Positions 1-7,782 of a stretch of 29,290 nt of DNA are shown here, one piece after another; position 1 is the stretch's first letter; every line of letters starts with the position of its first letter. Source of the stretch: ZC4RG35 sp036375695. GTDB lineage: Bacteria > Actinomycetota > Acidimicrobiia > Spongiisociales > ZC4RG35. The DNA lies in contig DASVBU010000006.1 of the NCBI GenBank assembly GCA_036375695.1, forward strand, positions 1-29,290, read 5' to 3'. A program made the position numbers and the translations under genes. The notes under the pieces are model-generated. The model made no database searches. It was not told where the DNA came from and saw only the letters and a list, made by a program, of their open reading frames with translations.

Positions 1-1
1 C

Positions 2-238
2 ACCGGATGCGGGTCGAGGACCCGGCTCCAGGTGCACCACATCACCCCCTGGAGCCGAGGTGGTCGAACCGACCCCGACAACCTGATCACCCTGTGTTGG
101 TATCACCACCACATCGCAGTCCACCAACACGGACTCACCCCCACCCAGGACCCCAAAACCAGACGATGGATCCTGACCCACAGAGATCGGTCGCCGCCCA
201 GACGGGATCGGCCCTCGCCGGCGGCACATCAGACCTGA
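2..238 (+). CDS. HNH endonuclease, C-terminal fragment (5' end outside window)
   Basis: The frame is already open at the left edge and ends at TGA 236-238, so only the last 78 codons are visible. They carry an HNH nuclease core: a Cys/Gly-rich lead-in, then LQVHHITPWSRGG, DNLITLCWYHHHIAVH and a basic, Pro-rich tail. The paired histidines (VHHI), the Asn of DNL and the C-terminal WYHHH form the usual metal-binding beta-beta-alpha arrangement. In actinobacteria this C-terminal pattern usually belongs to multicopy DUF222/13E12-type HNH proteins, which lie in repeat-like or mobile contexts; the DUF222 part would be upstream of the window. A GTG at 32 could be read as a start but would cut off the first conserved residues, so I treat the gene as truncated by the window edge. 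Family assignment is good; biological role is unknown. Confidence 0.8.
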   Translation, partial: TGCGSRTRLQVHHITPWSRGGRTDPDNLITLCWYHHHIAVHQHGLTPTQDPKTRRWILTHRDRSPPRRDRPSPAAHQT

Positions 239-311
239 ACCGAACCCGATCCAGACCATCAGACCCCGAGGACCCAGACTCTTCTCGGCCGGGCGTGCGA
301 CCACGGACCGA

Positions 312-743
312 TCAGATGATCCCGTGCTCCCGGAGTGGGCCGCTGTGATCGCCGCTCGGAATCCAGCCGAAGATCTTGGCCTCCCCGTCGCGCACCTGGA
401 CCAGGTAGTGGATGTCACCGTCGAGGTGCAACTCCTCACCGTCCGGTCGTTGGTAGATGAAGGTCCATGTGACGCTGGCCACCGAGTGCCGCTGGTCGAT
501 TGGCGTCACCCTCATCTCCTTCATGCGCTTGCCGATGAGACGACGTTGGCGATAGATGGCGAAGTTCTCGGCCATCCCCTCTTCGAAGTCCTCTCGATCG
601 CCGGTGGTCACTCCGCTACGACCCGCTACGAAGAATGCGCCGGTGAACAGACGCGCTACCTCGTCGACCCCTACTTCCCCGGTCAGGCACCTCCCGAAAG
701 CGCGCTCGTACGACTCGATGACTCCTCTCACCAACTCTTCCAC
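312..743 (-). CDS. SnoaL/NTF2-like domain protein
   Basis: This protein of about 143 residues has the alpha+beta layout of the NTF2/SnoaL superfamily. A helical N-terminus (LVRGVIESYERAF) is followed by FTGAFFVAGRSG, a middle helix and three strands, including SVASVTWTFIYQRPDG and HYLVQVRDGEAKIFGWIP. Such proteins are small cone-shaped barrels that act as ligand-binding proteins, isomerases/cyclases or ketosteroid-isomerase-like enzymes; nothing visible fixes the substrate. A GTG at 749 would add two codons, but AGAGGA sits directly against it and lies six bases ahead of the GTG at 743, so 743 is preferred. The gene faces away from the next gene at 869 and stands alone. No signal peptide or membrane segment is seen. 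Confidence 0.7.
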   Translation of the reverse strand: MEELVRGVIESYERAFGRCLTGEVGVDEVARLFTGAFFVAGRSGVTTGDREDFEEGMAENFAIYRQRRLIGKRMKEMRVTPIDQRHSVASVTWTFIYQRPDGEELHLDGDIHYLVQVRDGEAKIFGWIPSGDHSGPLREHGII

Positions 744-832
744 TGCCACTCCTCTGCACGACCAACGGCTAGAAGGTGAGCCGGCGTCAGCGTAACCAGG
801 GCATCCAGATCACTCCCGCCGGGCGGCATCGT

Positions 833-838
833 TAGATT
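833..838 (+). promoter_or_regulatory. Candidate -10 element of the AhpD-like gene
   Basis: TAGATT matches the actinobacterial TANNNT -10 pattern. It lies 30 nt ahead of the ATG at 869, which also has a clear AAAGGAG ribosome-binding site. No convincing -35 was recognised. Confidence 0.35.
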
Positions 839-868
839 CGACGTCCCATCGAGAGTGAAAGGAGTCCG

Positions 869-1462
869 ATGGCGTCGTTTCTCAACTTCCCTCCGCCTGA
901 TCACGCCGACGAGGATTGGAGCGCAGTCATCGAGAAGGCCGAGCAATCGATGGGCTATCTGCCCAACTATCTCAAGTTGTACGGCCTGCATCCCGCCGCC
1001 TACCAGGCCTGGCGCGGGTTGGCTCACAGCATCTTCAGCCAGATGGACGAGCGCAGGTATGAACTGGCGACGGTGGCTGCGGCGCGTCGTCTTCGCAGCT
1101 CGTACTGCTCCCTGGCGCACGGGAAGATCCTCGCCGAGAAGTTCCACACCCCCGACGAGGTCACCGGCTTCTACACCGGCGATGACCTGGGCGCTCTCGA
1201 CGATGTGGACCAGGCGGTGGTGGATCTCGCCGACAAGGTCGCTGCCGACGCCACCTCGGTGACCGAAGCCGACATCGAACGTCTTCGCGGCCTCGGGCTC
1301 AGCGACCGGGACATCCTCGACGTCATCCTCGCTGCCGCGGCTCGTTGCTTCTTCGCCAAGGTCACCGATGCTGCCGGCGTCCTACCCGACGCCGCCTTTC
1401 AGGGCCTCGATCCCGGCATGCGCGAGGCGCTCACGGTGGGGAGACCTATCGAGCCCGCCTAG
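869..1462 (+). CDS. AhpD-like / peroxidase-related carboxymuconolactone decarboxylase family protein
   Basis: A 197-residue, mostly helical protein beginning MASFLNFPPPDHADEDW. Around residues 76-85 it carries RSSYCSLAHGKIL, corresponding to the CxxCxxxH redox motif of AhpD-like proteins but with Ser in place of the first Cys (SxxCxxxH). AhpD-like proteins use the cysteine pair with a proton-relay histidine to reduce peroxides or recycle AhpC. With one Cys and the His kept, a single-cysteine peroxidase-related or non-redox role is possible. The start is supported by AAAGGAG six bases before ATG. The stop TAG overlaps the stop of the convergent permease gene by two bases. Family is confident; enzymatic activity is inferred only weakly. 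Confidence 0.8.
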   Translation: MASFLNFPPPDHADEDWSAVIEKAEQSMGYLPNYLKLYGLHPAAYQAWRGLAHSIFSQMDERRYELATVAAARRLRSSYCSLAHGKILAEKFHTPDEVTGFYTGDDLGALDDVDQAVVDLADKVAADATSVTEADIERLRGLGLSDRDILDVILAAAARCFFAKVTDAAGVLPDAAFQGLDPGMREALTVGRPIEPA

Positions 1463-2274
1463 ACCCGGGTCCTCGCCGCCTGCCGGCGTTGCCACACGAC
1501 GTTGAGCAGCATGATCACCACGGTGACCACGAAGATCACGGTGCCGAGCACGTTGGCCTCCGGCGGGATGCCACGCTGGGCCGCACCGAAGATCCACAAC
1601 GGCAGGGTCTGCACCCTCGGGCCCGAGTTGAAGTTGGAGATGATGAAGTCGTCGAAGCTCAGTGCGAACCCGAGCAGGAACGCGGCGAACACGCCGGGCA
1701 TGATCAACGGCAGCGTCACCCTCCGGAACGTCTCCCACTCCGTGGCGTAGAGATCCATGGCCGCCTCCTCGAGGTGGCGGTCGAAACCCTGGATGCGGGC
1801 CTTCACCGTGAGCACCACGTAGCTGATGATGAAGACGATGTGGGAGATGAGCAGAGTCAGGAAGCCCTGGTTCAACCCCAGCACCAGGAACAGCGCCAGG
1901 ATCGACGACCCCATGACCACTTCGGGGGTCGCCATCGGGAGGAAGAGGAACACGTTGGTGGCGCCCCGACCCCGGAACGAGTACCGGCCCAGCGACAATG
2001 CGATCAGGGTCCCGAGGACGGTGCCGATCGCCGATGAGAGGAACGCCAGCCTCAGGCTGGTGAGCATGCCGTCCCAGAGCCCCTGCACCCCTCCGAACGT
2101 GCGGCTGAAGAACACGCTCTCCCAGTGCTCGAGCGTGAACCCGATCCACTGGTAGTTGAAGCGGCCCCTGACGTCGTTGAACCCGAACAGGATCACCAGC
2201 GCCACCGGCAGGAACAGGTACAGGAAGACCCCGATGGCGTAGACGGTGAGCAGATGGCGTTTCAGGAGCCTCAT
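1459..2274 (-). CDS. potC: Spermidine/putrescine-type ABC transporter permease PotC
   Basis: A 271-residue inner-membrane permease, last gene of the potDABC operon. The N-terminus MRLLKRHLL leads into TM1 (YAIGVFLYLFLPVALVILF), with about six hydrophobic segments overall. The cytoplasmic EAA loop is EEAAMDLYATEWETF followed by RRVTLPLIMPGVF, which couples the permease to the PotA ATPase. The invariant Gly of the EAA consensus (EAAxxxG) is Tyr here. The ATG at 2274 shares one base with the potB stop (TGATG), a typical translationally coupled arrangement, and the length matches PotC. Substrate is inferred from the family: polyamines or a related cation. The frame stays open far upstream in antisense of potB, but that extension has no permease character. 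Confidence 0.92.
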   Translation of the reverse strand: MRLLKRHLLTVYAIGVFLYLFLPVALVILFGFNDVRGRFNYQWIGFTLEHWESVFFSRTFGGVQGLWDGMLTSLRLAFLSSAIGTVLGTLIALSLGRYSFRGRGATNVFLFLPMATPEVVMGSSILALFLVLGLNQGFLTLLISHIVFIISYVVLTVKARIQGFDRHLEEAAMDLYATEWETFRRVTLPLIMPGVFAAFLLGFALSFDDFIISNFNSGPRVQTLPLWIFGAAQRGIPPEANVLGTVIFVVTVVIMLLNVVWQRRQAARTRV

Positions 2275-3155
2275 CACGCCACCAACTCGTCCGTCCCGGT
2301 CGCCCGGACGTAGGGCACCAGCAGCACCACGATGGCGATCATCAGCGTGAACGACAACGCCGCCGCCACCGGGTAGTCCAGGACGTTGAGGAACCGGCTC
2401 TGGATCACGTTGCCGATCATGAACTCGTTGGGCGAGCCCAGAAGCAGCACGTTGACGTAGTCGCCCACCGCCGGGATGAACGTGAGCAGCGTCCCCGCCA
2501 CCACGCCTGGCATCGACAACGGCAGGGTCACCTTCCGAAATGCCTCGGCCGGCGTCGCATATAGATCCGCCGCCGCCTCGATCAGGGAGCGATCCAGCTT
2601 CTCCAGCGAGACATAGATCGGCAGGGTCATGAACGGCAGGAAGTTGTAGGCGATGCCGGCGATCACTGCCGCACTCGTGGCCAGGAGCGTCGCATTGGGC
2701 CCCAGGAGCCCCAGGCCCTTCAGGGTGCTCACCACCAGGCCCTCGTCGGCGAGGATGATCTTCCAGCTCAACGTCCGGAGCAGGAACGGCATCAGGAACG
2801 GCATGAGCAGCATCACAACGAGGAAGTTCTTCCACTTCCCGCCCCGGAACGCGATGAAGTAGGCGAGCGGATACGCCAGCACCAGACATATCACCGTGGC
2901 CGTGAACGCGAATCGGAGTGAGTTCCACACCTGCCCGCGGTAGGTGGTCCACAGCTGTGCGTAGTTGCCCCACTCCCACGTGAACTCGTAGTTCGGGTAG
3001 ATCCCGCTCTGGAGGGAGACCCCGATCAGTCGCAGGATCGGGACCATGAAGAAGAAGATCAGCCAGGCGATCCCCGGGAGGAGCAGGAGGTAGGGCACCA
3101 TGGCGCGCCGGCGCGCCATGCGTGCCAGCTCGGGCTCGGCGGTCGCCGTCGTCAT
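2274..3155 (-). CDS. potB: Spermidine/putrescine-type ABC transporter permease PotB
   Basis: A 293-residue membrane permease. TM1 lies at about residues 19-40 (MVPYLLLLPGIAWLIFFFMV), followed by a periplasmic stretch containing WEWGNYAQLW and five further hydrophobic segments. The EAA loop IEAAADLYATPAEAF continues into RKVTLPLSMPGVVAG; as in PotC, the consensus Gly is Tyr. The late segment PAVGDYVNVLLLGSP is characteristic of PotB-type permeases. Its ATG overlaps the potA stop by four bases (ATGA) and its stop overlaps the potC start, so the three products are probably made in balanced amounts. It forms the heterodimeric channel with PotC. Confidence 0.93.
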   Translation of the reverse strand: MTTATAEPELARMARRRAMVPYLLLLPGIAWLIFFFMVPILRLIGVSLQSGIYPNYEFTWEWGNYAQLWTTYRGQVWNSLRFAFTATVICLVLAYPLAYFIAFRGGKWKNFLVVMLLMPFLMPFLLRTLSWKIILADEGLVVSTLKGLGLLGPNATLLATSAAVIAGIAYNFLPFMTLPIYVSLEKLDRSLIEAAADLYATPAEAFRKVTLPLSMPGVVAGTLLTFIPAVGDYVNVLLLGSPNEFMIGNVIQSRFLNVLDYPVAAALSFTLMIAIVVLLVPYVRATGTDELVA

Positions 3156-4231
3156 TCCACCACGAAGGTGTGCTCGGGCTTCCAGGCCATCAGCACTTCC
3201 TCACCCGGGGCGTGGATCTCACCCAGGTTCTGCTCCACCACCGCAACCTGACCGATACCGGGGACCTCCACCAGGTACTGGGTGGAGACGCCCTGGAAGC
3301 TGGTGTCGGCGATGACACCCGTGAGACGGTTGACCGGGACATTGGCGTCGCCGTTGCCGAAGAACGAGAGCTTCTCCGGCCGCACACCGATCTGCACAGT
3401 GGCGTGACCGTTGCACCGGGCCGCCTGGATGTCGGTGAGCCTGATCACCGACCCGTTGGGCAGCCCCACCTCGTTGCCCGAGACCGTCCCGTTCATCAGG
3501 TTGGAGGCGCCGAGGAAGCCGGCCACGAACGGTGTCCGGGGATCTTCGTAGATCTGGCTCGGCGAGCCGAGACGTTCGATCCGGCCCTGATTCATCACCG
3601 CGATGGTGTCGGCCATGGTCATGGCCTCCTCCTGATCATGGGTGACGTGAATGAACGTGATCCCGACCTCTTGCTGGATCCGTTTCAGCTCGATCTGCAT
3701 CTCCTTGCGGAGCTTGAGGTCGAGGGCGCCAAGTGGCTCGTCGAGCAGCAGGACCCGGGGGTGATTGATCAACGCCCGGGCCAACGCCACGCGCTGCTGC
3801 TGGCCACCGGACAGCTGCTTGGGCTTGGCGCCACGTCTCGCGCTGAGCTGGACCAGCTCCAGGGTCTCACCGACCCGCTGCTTGATCTCGGCATCGTCCA
3901 CCTTCTGACGACGAAGGCCGAAGGCCACGTTCTCCTCGACTGTCATGTGCGGGAAGAGGGCGTAGCTCTGGAACACCGTGTTCACGGCGCGGCGATATGG
4001 CTTGAGGCCGGTCACGTCCTCGCCGTGGAGCCGGATGGTCCCGGAGGTCGGGTCCTCGAATCCGCCGATCATCCTCAGCGTGGTCGTCTTTCCGCAGCCC
4101 GACGGCCCCAGCATGGCGAAGAAGGTGTTCTCACCGATGCTCAGGGTCAGTTCGTGGACCGCAGTGAAGTCGGCGAACTGCTTGGTGACCCTGTCCAGCT
4201 CGACAGCAGGAATGCCGTTTTCGGCCGTCAT
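3152..4231 (-). CDS. potA: Spermidine/putrescine-type ABC transporter ATP-binding protein PotA
   Basis: A 359-residue ABC ATPase with all core motifs: Walker A GPSGCGKTTT (about residues 43-52), Q-loop VFQSYALFPHM, signature LSGGQQQRVALARAL, Walker B VLLLDEPLGALD and H-loop VTHDQEEAM. After about residue 240 comes a TOBE-type C-terminal domain (GVRPEKLSFF, FQGVSTQYLVEV), typical of the PotA/MalK-like importer subfamily and usually regulatory. It powers import through PotBC. The ATG follows the potD stop by five bases with ACGGGG as a short ribosome-binding site, and its stop overlaps potB. Length is normal and no key residue is missing. Confidence 0.95.
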   Translation of the reverse strand: MTAENGIPAVELDRVTKQFADFTAVHELTLSIGENTFFAMLGPSGCGKTTTLRMIGGFEDPTSGTIRLHGEDVTGLKPYRRAVNTVFQSYALFPHMTVEENVAFGLRRQKVDDAEIKQRVGETLELVQLSARRGAKPKQLSGGQQQRVALARALINHPRVLLLDEPLGALDLKLRKEMQIELKRIQQEVGITFIHVTHDQEEAMTMADTIAVMNQGRIERLGSPSQIYEDPRTPFVAGFLGASNLMNGTVSGNEVGLPNGSVIRLTDIQAARCNGHATVQIGVRPEKLSFFGNGDANVPVNRLTGVIADTSFQGVSTQYLVEVPGIGQVAVVEQNLGEIHAPGEEVLMAWKPEHTFVVE

Positions 4232-4236
4232 CCCCG

Positions 4237-5457
4237 TCAGGCTCCGATCAACGCCTGGAACGCCTCGTCCATCTCCCGCTCCTCTTCTTCGCTGAGACCC
4301 CGGAAGATGTGGCTCTTCGCCTTGGTCTCCTCATCGGGGAAGATCAGCGGATCGTCTGCGAGGGCCGCGAGCTCTTCGTCGTCGATCTCCTCGGCGAGCT
4401 CGAGGAGCGCCTCACGCGTGCCCGCCACCGGCGGGATGAAGTTCACCCAGGAGGCGATCTTCGCCGCCACGCGAGGCTCGTAGACGAAGTTCATCCACTC
4501 GTGGGCCTCGTCGATGTTGGTGGAGCCCTTGGGGATCATCATGTTGTCCGCCCAGAGCATCAGCCCTTCCTCGGGGATGAGGAACTGGAGGTTGGGATTG
4601 TCCAACTGCAACTGGACCACATCCCCCGACCAGGCGAAGCAGGCGGCCAGGTCTCCGGAGACCAGATCCGAGCCGTAGTCGTTGCCGGTGAAGCGGCGGA
4701 TGTGACCGCTGTCGACGTACGGCTGGATCTTGTCGATGGCGGCGTGGATGTCGTCCATCGTGCAGGTCTCCGGCTCGATTCCCATGCCGAGCATGACCAG
4801 GCCCAGCGTGTCCCGGGACTCGGTGAGCATGGAGACGCGCCCCTCGAACGCCGGGTCGAAGATGTCGTTGATCGACGTCAGCTCGCGACCCGTGAGCTCG
4901 GGGTTGTACCCGATCGCCGTGTTGCCGGTCTGCCAGGGGAGCGTGTACTTGCGCTCGGGGTCGAACGGCGGGCTCTGCAGCGATGGCTCGAGGTTGGAGA
5001 TGTTCGGGATCTTGGAGTGGTCCAACTCCTCGACCCATCCGAGACGGATGAACCGCGCCGCCATCCAGTCGGTGAGAGCGACGAGGTCACGACCGATGTT
5101 CTCACCTGCCTGGAGCTGCGCCTGGACCTTGGCGAACCACTCGGTGTTGTCGTTGACCTCCTCCAGGTACTCGACATGGATGCCGGTCTCGGCCTCGAAG
5201 TCCTCGAGGGAGGAGGTCTCGAAGTAGCCGTCCTCGACCTGGTCGATGTAGAAGGGCCAGTTGGCGAAGGTGAAGGAGCGGTCGCCGTCGCCACCGCCTT
5301 CACGGGAGCAGGCGGCGAGCAGGGCGGGACCGCCGAGCATGAGGAGACCGCCGGCACCTACGCCCTTGATGAACTTGCGACGGTCTATCCCGCGATCAGC
5401 CGCGAGCAGGGCCATCAGGGCGTCGCGATTTCCGGTGCGGCGTGTCGGCGCAGACAT
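4237..5457 (-). CDS. potD: Polyamine-type ABC transporter substrate-binding lipoprotein PotD (Tat/lipobox)
   Basis: A 406-residue periplasmic-binding-protein-like lipoprotein, first gene of the operon. The N-terminus has a twin-arginine motif DRRKFIKGVG, a hydrophobic stretch and the lipobox LLAAC, so it is probably exported folded by Tat and anchored by a diacylglyceryl cysteine. The mature part starts with SFTFANWPFYID, the strand-turn seen in PotD/PotF, and contains LPWQTGNTAIGYN, FAWSGDVVQLQ and DNMMIPKGS, which line the ligand cleft in the family. The start is fixed by AGGAGGAG five bases upstream of ATG; a longer frame upstream has no RBS and would bury the Tat signal. Polyamine specificity is inferred from family and operon. 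Confidence 0.93.
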   Translation of the reverse strand: MSAPTRRTGNRDALMALLAADRGIDRRKFIKGVGAGGLLMLGGPALLAACSREGGGDGDRSFTFANWPFYIDQVEDGYFETSSLEDFEAETGIHVEYLEEVNDNTEWFAKVQAQLQAGENIGRDLVALTDWMAARFIRLGWVEELDHSKIPNISNLEPSLQSPPFDPERKYTLPWQTGNTAIGYNPELTGRELTSINDIFDPAFEGRVSMLTESRDTLGLVMLGMGIEPETCTMDDIHAAIDKIQPYVDSGHIRRFTGNDYGSDLVSGDLAACFAWSGDVVQLQLDNPNLQFLIPEEGLMLWADNMMIPKGSTNIDEAHEWMNFVYEPRVAAKIASWVNFIPPVAGTREALLELAEEIDDEELAALADDPLIFPDEETKAKSHIFRGLSEEEEREMDEAFQALIGA

Positions 5458-5486
5458 CTTTTCTCCTCCTGGATGAACGCGCAGCG

Positions 5487-5492
5487 AGTGTA
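5487..5492 (-). promoter_or_regulatory. Candidate -10 element of the pot operon
   Basis: On the minus strand this reads TACACT, a good TANNNT match, about 29 bases ahead of the potD ATG. Transcription would start near 5480 and include the AGGAGGAG site. The expected -35 region is GC-rich and unlike TTGACA. Confidence 0.4.
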
Positions 5493-5540
5493 GGACGAGA
5501 AACCATGCCGGGGCGGGGTCGATCCCCACGCGGGGTTCGC

Positions 5541-5546
5541 TACCTT
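5541..5546 (+). promoter_or_regulatory. Candidate -10 element giving a leaderless SnoaL-like transcript
   Basis: TACCTT ends seven bases before the ATG at 5554, so transcription would begin at or one base from the start codon. No Shine-Dalgarno sequence precedes this ATG, which fits a leaderless mRNA, common in actinobacteria. Confidence 0.35.
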
Positions 5547-5553
5547 CCGGCGA

Positions 5554-5913
5554 ATGAGCGATCGCCTTGAGCAGTGGATGGATGGCTATGTCCGGGCGTG
5601 GACGTCGGTCGATCCGGACGACATCGCCGAGCTGTTCACCCCCGACGCCGTGTACGACCCCCAGACCGGGGATGGCGAGTGGGAGGGGAGGGACGAGATC
5701 GTGGCGCGATGGATCCAGGGCGCCGAGGAAGATGGCCCGGACTGGGAGTTCGAGTGGCGCCCTCTGGTCGAGGCCGACGACGTCGCCGTGGTCACCGCCC
5801 ACACTCGATACCTCGATCCGCCGGCGAGCTACCGCAACCTGTTCGTGATCCGATTCGACCAATCCGGGCGCTGCCGCGACTTCACCGAATGGTGGATCGA
5901 GGAAGAGGTGTGA
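5554..5913 (+). CDS. SnoaL-like / NTF2-like domain protein
   Basis: A 119-residue polypeptide with the SnoaL-like pattern: an N-terminal helix (LEQWMDGYVRAWTSVD), DDIAELFTPDAVYDPQTGD, GRDEIVARWI and a C-terminal sheet (VVTAHTRYLD, NLFVIRFDQSG, DFTEWWIEEE). The phrase LFTPDAVY is a hallmark of the SnoaL-like group. These domains bind small hydrophobic ligands or catalyse isomerisation; the ligand is unknown. Its stop overlaps the start of the patatin gene by four bases (GTGA), so the two are translationally coupled. It is the first gene of a three-gene unit with a lipase and an acyltransferase, so a lipid-related ligand is a reasonable guess only. Confidence 0.82.
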   Translation: MSDRLEQWMDGYVRAWTSVDPDDIAELFTPDAVYDPQTGDGEWEGRDEIVARWIQGAEEDGPDWEFEWRPLVEADDVAVVTAHTRYLDPPASYRNLFVIRFDQSGRCRDFTEWWIEEEV

Positions 5914-6725
5914 AGACCGCCTTCGTCCTCGGCGGCGGGGGTCGCTGGGGGGCGGTGGAGGTCGGGATGCTCAAGGCCCTGGACGACGCCGGGGTCGTCC
6001 CCGACCTGGTGCTCGGAACGTCCATCGGCGCGCTCAACGGCTCGGTCATCGCCGACACGCCCGGGGCCGACGGGGTGCGACGTCTCACCAACCTCTGGGA
6101 GTCGATCGCAGGTGCCGACTTGTTCAAGGGAGGTTTCCGCCGGATGCGCAACATGGCGGCACTCCGTCCCGCCATCCACGACACCGCCGAGATGCGGGCC
6201 CTGATCACCGGTGTCCACGGCACGAAGCTGATCGAGGACCTGGCGATCCCTTTCCAGTGCGTTGCCGCCTCCATCGAGCGCGCCGCCGAGCACTGGTTCA
6301 CCGAGGGCCCCATCGTCGACGCACTTCTCGCCTCGGCGGCGATACCCGCCCTGTTCCCGCCGGTCCGCATCGGTGACGAGCACTTCTACGACGGCGGGCT
6401 GGTCGACTCCGTGCCCCTGTCGCGCGCCCTCAGACTCGGCGCCGAGGTCGTCTATGTCCTCCAAGTCGGCCGCTTGGAGTCACCTCTCCGGCCACCCCGG
6501 CGTCTCCACGAGGCCGCCCTGATCTCCTTCGAGATAGCCCGACGACACCGCTTCTCCACCCTGCTCGACGACCTCCCCGAGGGCGTCGAGGTCCACGTCC
6601 TCCCGTCCGGCAATCCGGTGTCCTTCGACGATCGGCGCCAGCTCAAGTGGCGGGACACCTCGGACACCACAGATCTGATCGACGCCGCCTATCGGGCGAC
6701 GACCTCCTATCTGGAAGGGCGGTGA
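5910..6725 (+). CDS. Patatin-like phospholipase family protein
   Basis: A 271-residue patatin-fold serine hydrolase with a Ser-Asp dyad. The glycine-rich oxyanion region is VLGGGGRWGAVEVGML, the nucleophile elbow is LGTSIGALNG (Ser near residue 41) and the catalytic Asp lies in YDGGLVDSVPL. Family members deacylate phospholipids or other acyl esters, usually at the cytoplasmic membrane side. The oxyanion motif is normally GGGGxRG; here the order is R then W, so the conserved Arg position is occupied by Trp. The start is the GTG overlapping the previous stop; the open frame upstream of it is antisense-like and lacks homology. It is followed one base later by an acyltransferase gene. Confidence 0.88.
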   Translation: MKTAFVLGGGGRWGAVEVGMLKALDDAGVVPDLVLGTSIGALNGSVIADTPGADGVRRLTNLWESIAGADLFKGGFRRMRNMAALRPAIHDTAEMRALITGVHGTKLIEDLAIPFQCVAASIERAAEHWFTEGPIVDALLASAAIPALFPPVRIGDEHFYDGGLVDSVPLSRALRLGAEVVYVLQVGRLESPLRPPRRLHEAALISFEIARRHRFSTLLDDLPEGVEVHVLPSGNPVSFDDRRQLKWRDTSDTTDLIDAAYRATTSYLEGR

Positions 6726-6726
6726 C

Positions 6727-7782
6727 TTGATCCCGCCACCGCCTTACCGGGTGGTGCGGCGGATCCTCGTCGCTCCTGCCGTGGTGGTCGGCTTCGTCGC
6801 CGTGGTCGTGTCGCTTCCGGTGGTGGTGCCCGTTGCGGCCTTCGTGTCGCGCTATGTCCCGGGCAAATGGCGGATCCTTCGCATCGTCTGGTTCCTCTTC
6901 CTCTACTGGGCCGTGGAGGCGGTGGCCATCGTTGTCCTGTTCGCCTTCTGGGTGGCATCCGGGTTCGGCTATGCCCTGGGACGTCCCTACTGGCAGGACC
7001 GCCACTACGAATTCCTCGCCTGGTTGCTGCGCCGGCTGGTCCGATCGGCCAAGCTCACCTTCAGGATCCAGCTGGTCTACGAGGGTGACCCGCCCCGGCC
7101 GTCCCCAACCGGCCACAAACGCCCGGTGCTGGTGCTCAGCCGCCATGCCGGGCCCGGCGATTCCCTGCTCCTCATGGACGGGATCGCCAACCGGGTCAAC
7201 CGCCGTCCCCGCATCGTGCTCAAGGAGTTCCTCCAGTGGGACCCTGCCATCGACATCCTCCTCAACCGGATCCCCACGGTCTTCGTGCCCCGGTCGGGAG
7301 GGAGTGAGGAGCTCCTGGCGGCGATTCGGGTGATGGCGGCGACCATGGGCCCGAACGACGCCTTCGTCATCTTCCCCGAGGGCGGCAACTACACCCCCGG
7401 GCGTCACCGCCGGGCCATCGAGAAGCTGCGTCAGATCGGTCGACCCGACCTGGCCGAGCGGGCCGAGGTGCTGGAGAACACGCTCCCGCCCCGGTCCACC
7501 GGGGTGATGACCGCGCTCGCCGCCCTGACCATGCCCGCCGACGTCACCTTCGTCGGCCATGCCGGTCTCGAGGCGTTCGAAGGCTTCGGTGACATATGGC
7601 GAGGCATGCCCATGGACACCGAGATCGACGTCCGCCTGTGGCGGTTCCCCGCCGAGGACGTGCCGCCCCCCGAGGGCCAGGAGGAATGGCTCTTCGACAC
7701 CTGGGCCGAGATCGACGCCTGGATCACCGAGCGGCTGGAGCAGACCGCCGAGCCGTTCGACGATCCCGACGCCTACGGATGA
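6727..7782 (+). CDS. 1-acyl-sn-glycerol-3-phosphate acyltransferase-like protein (PlsC family)
   Basis: A 351-residue membrane-associated acyltransferase. Two hydrophobic segments at the N-terminus (about residues 10-40 and 50-82) anchor it. The catalytic block 1 is SRHAGPGDSLLL, fitting the HX4D motif; block 3 is FVIFPEGGNYTPGR, fitting FPEG; PTVFVPRSGG lies between them. PlsC-type enzymes transfer an acyl group to lysophospholipids or lysophosphatidate. The start is TTG at 6727, one base after the patatin stop; no better start precedes the first membrane segment. Adjacent to a patatin-like lipase it could re-acylate lysolipids. The exact acceptor is unknown, and the C-terminal 100 residues are acidic and not clearly assigned. 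Confidence 0.83.
   Translation: MIPPPPYRVVRRILVAPAVVVGFVAVVVSLPVVVPVAAFVSRYVPGKWRILRIVWFLFLYWAVEAVAIVVLFAFWVASGFGYALGRPYWQDRHYEFLAWLLRRLVRSAKLTFRIQLVYEGDPPRPSPTGHKRPVLVLSRHAGPGDSLLLMDGIANRVNRRPRIVLKEFLQWDPAIDILLNRIPTVFVPRSGGSEELLAAIRVMAATMGPNDAFVIFPEGGNYTPGRHRRAIEKLRQIGRPDLAERAEVLENTLPPRSTGVMTALAALTMPADVTFVGHAGLEAFEGFGDIWRGMPMDTEIDVRLWRFPAEDVPPPEGQEEWLFDTWAEIDAWITERLEQTAEPFDDPDAYG

Noticed and set aside
728..1147. Minus-strand open frame of 139 codons overlapping the AhpD-like gene
   Set aside because: Antisense to a gene with a strong RBS and family motif; no recognisable domain of its own.
3122..4483. Long plus-strand open frame of 453 codons opposite potA
   Set aside because: It is antisense to a fully convincing ABC ATPase; its His/Asp/Leu-rich composition is typical of the opposite strand of high-GC genes.
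4309..5493. Plus-strand open frame of 394 codons opposite potD
   Set aside because: Antisense of the substrate-binding protein with no recognisable domain; Val/Asp/Gly-rich shadow.
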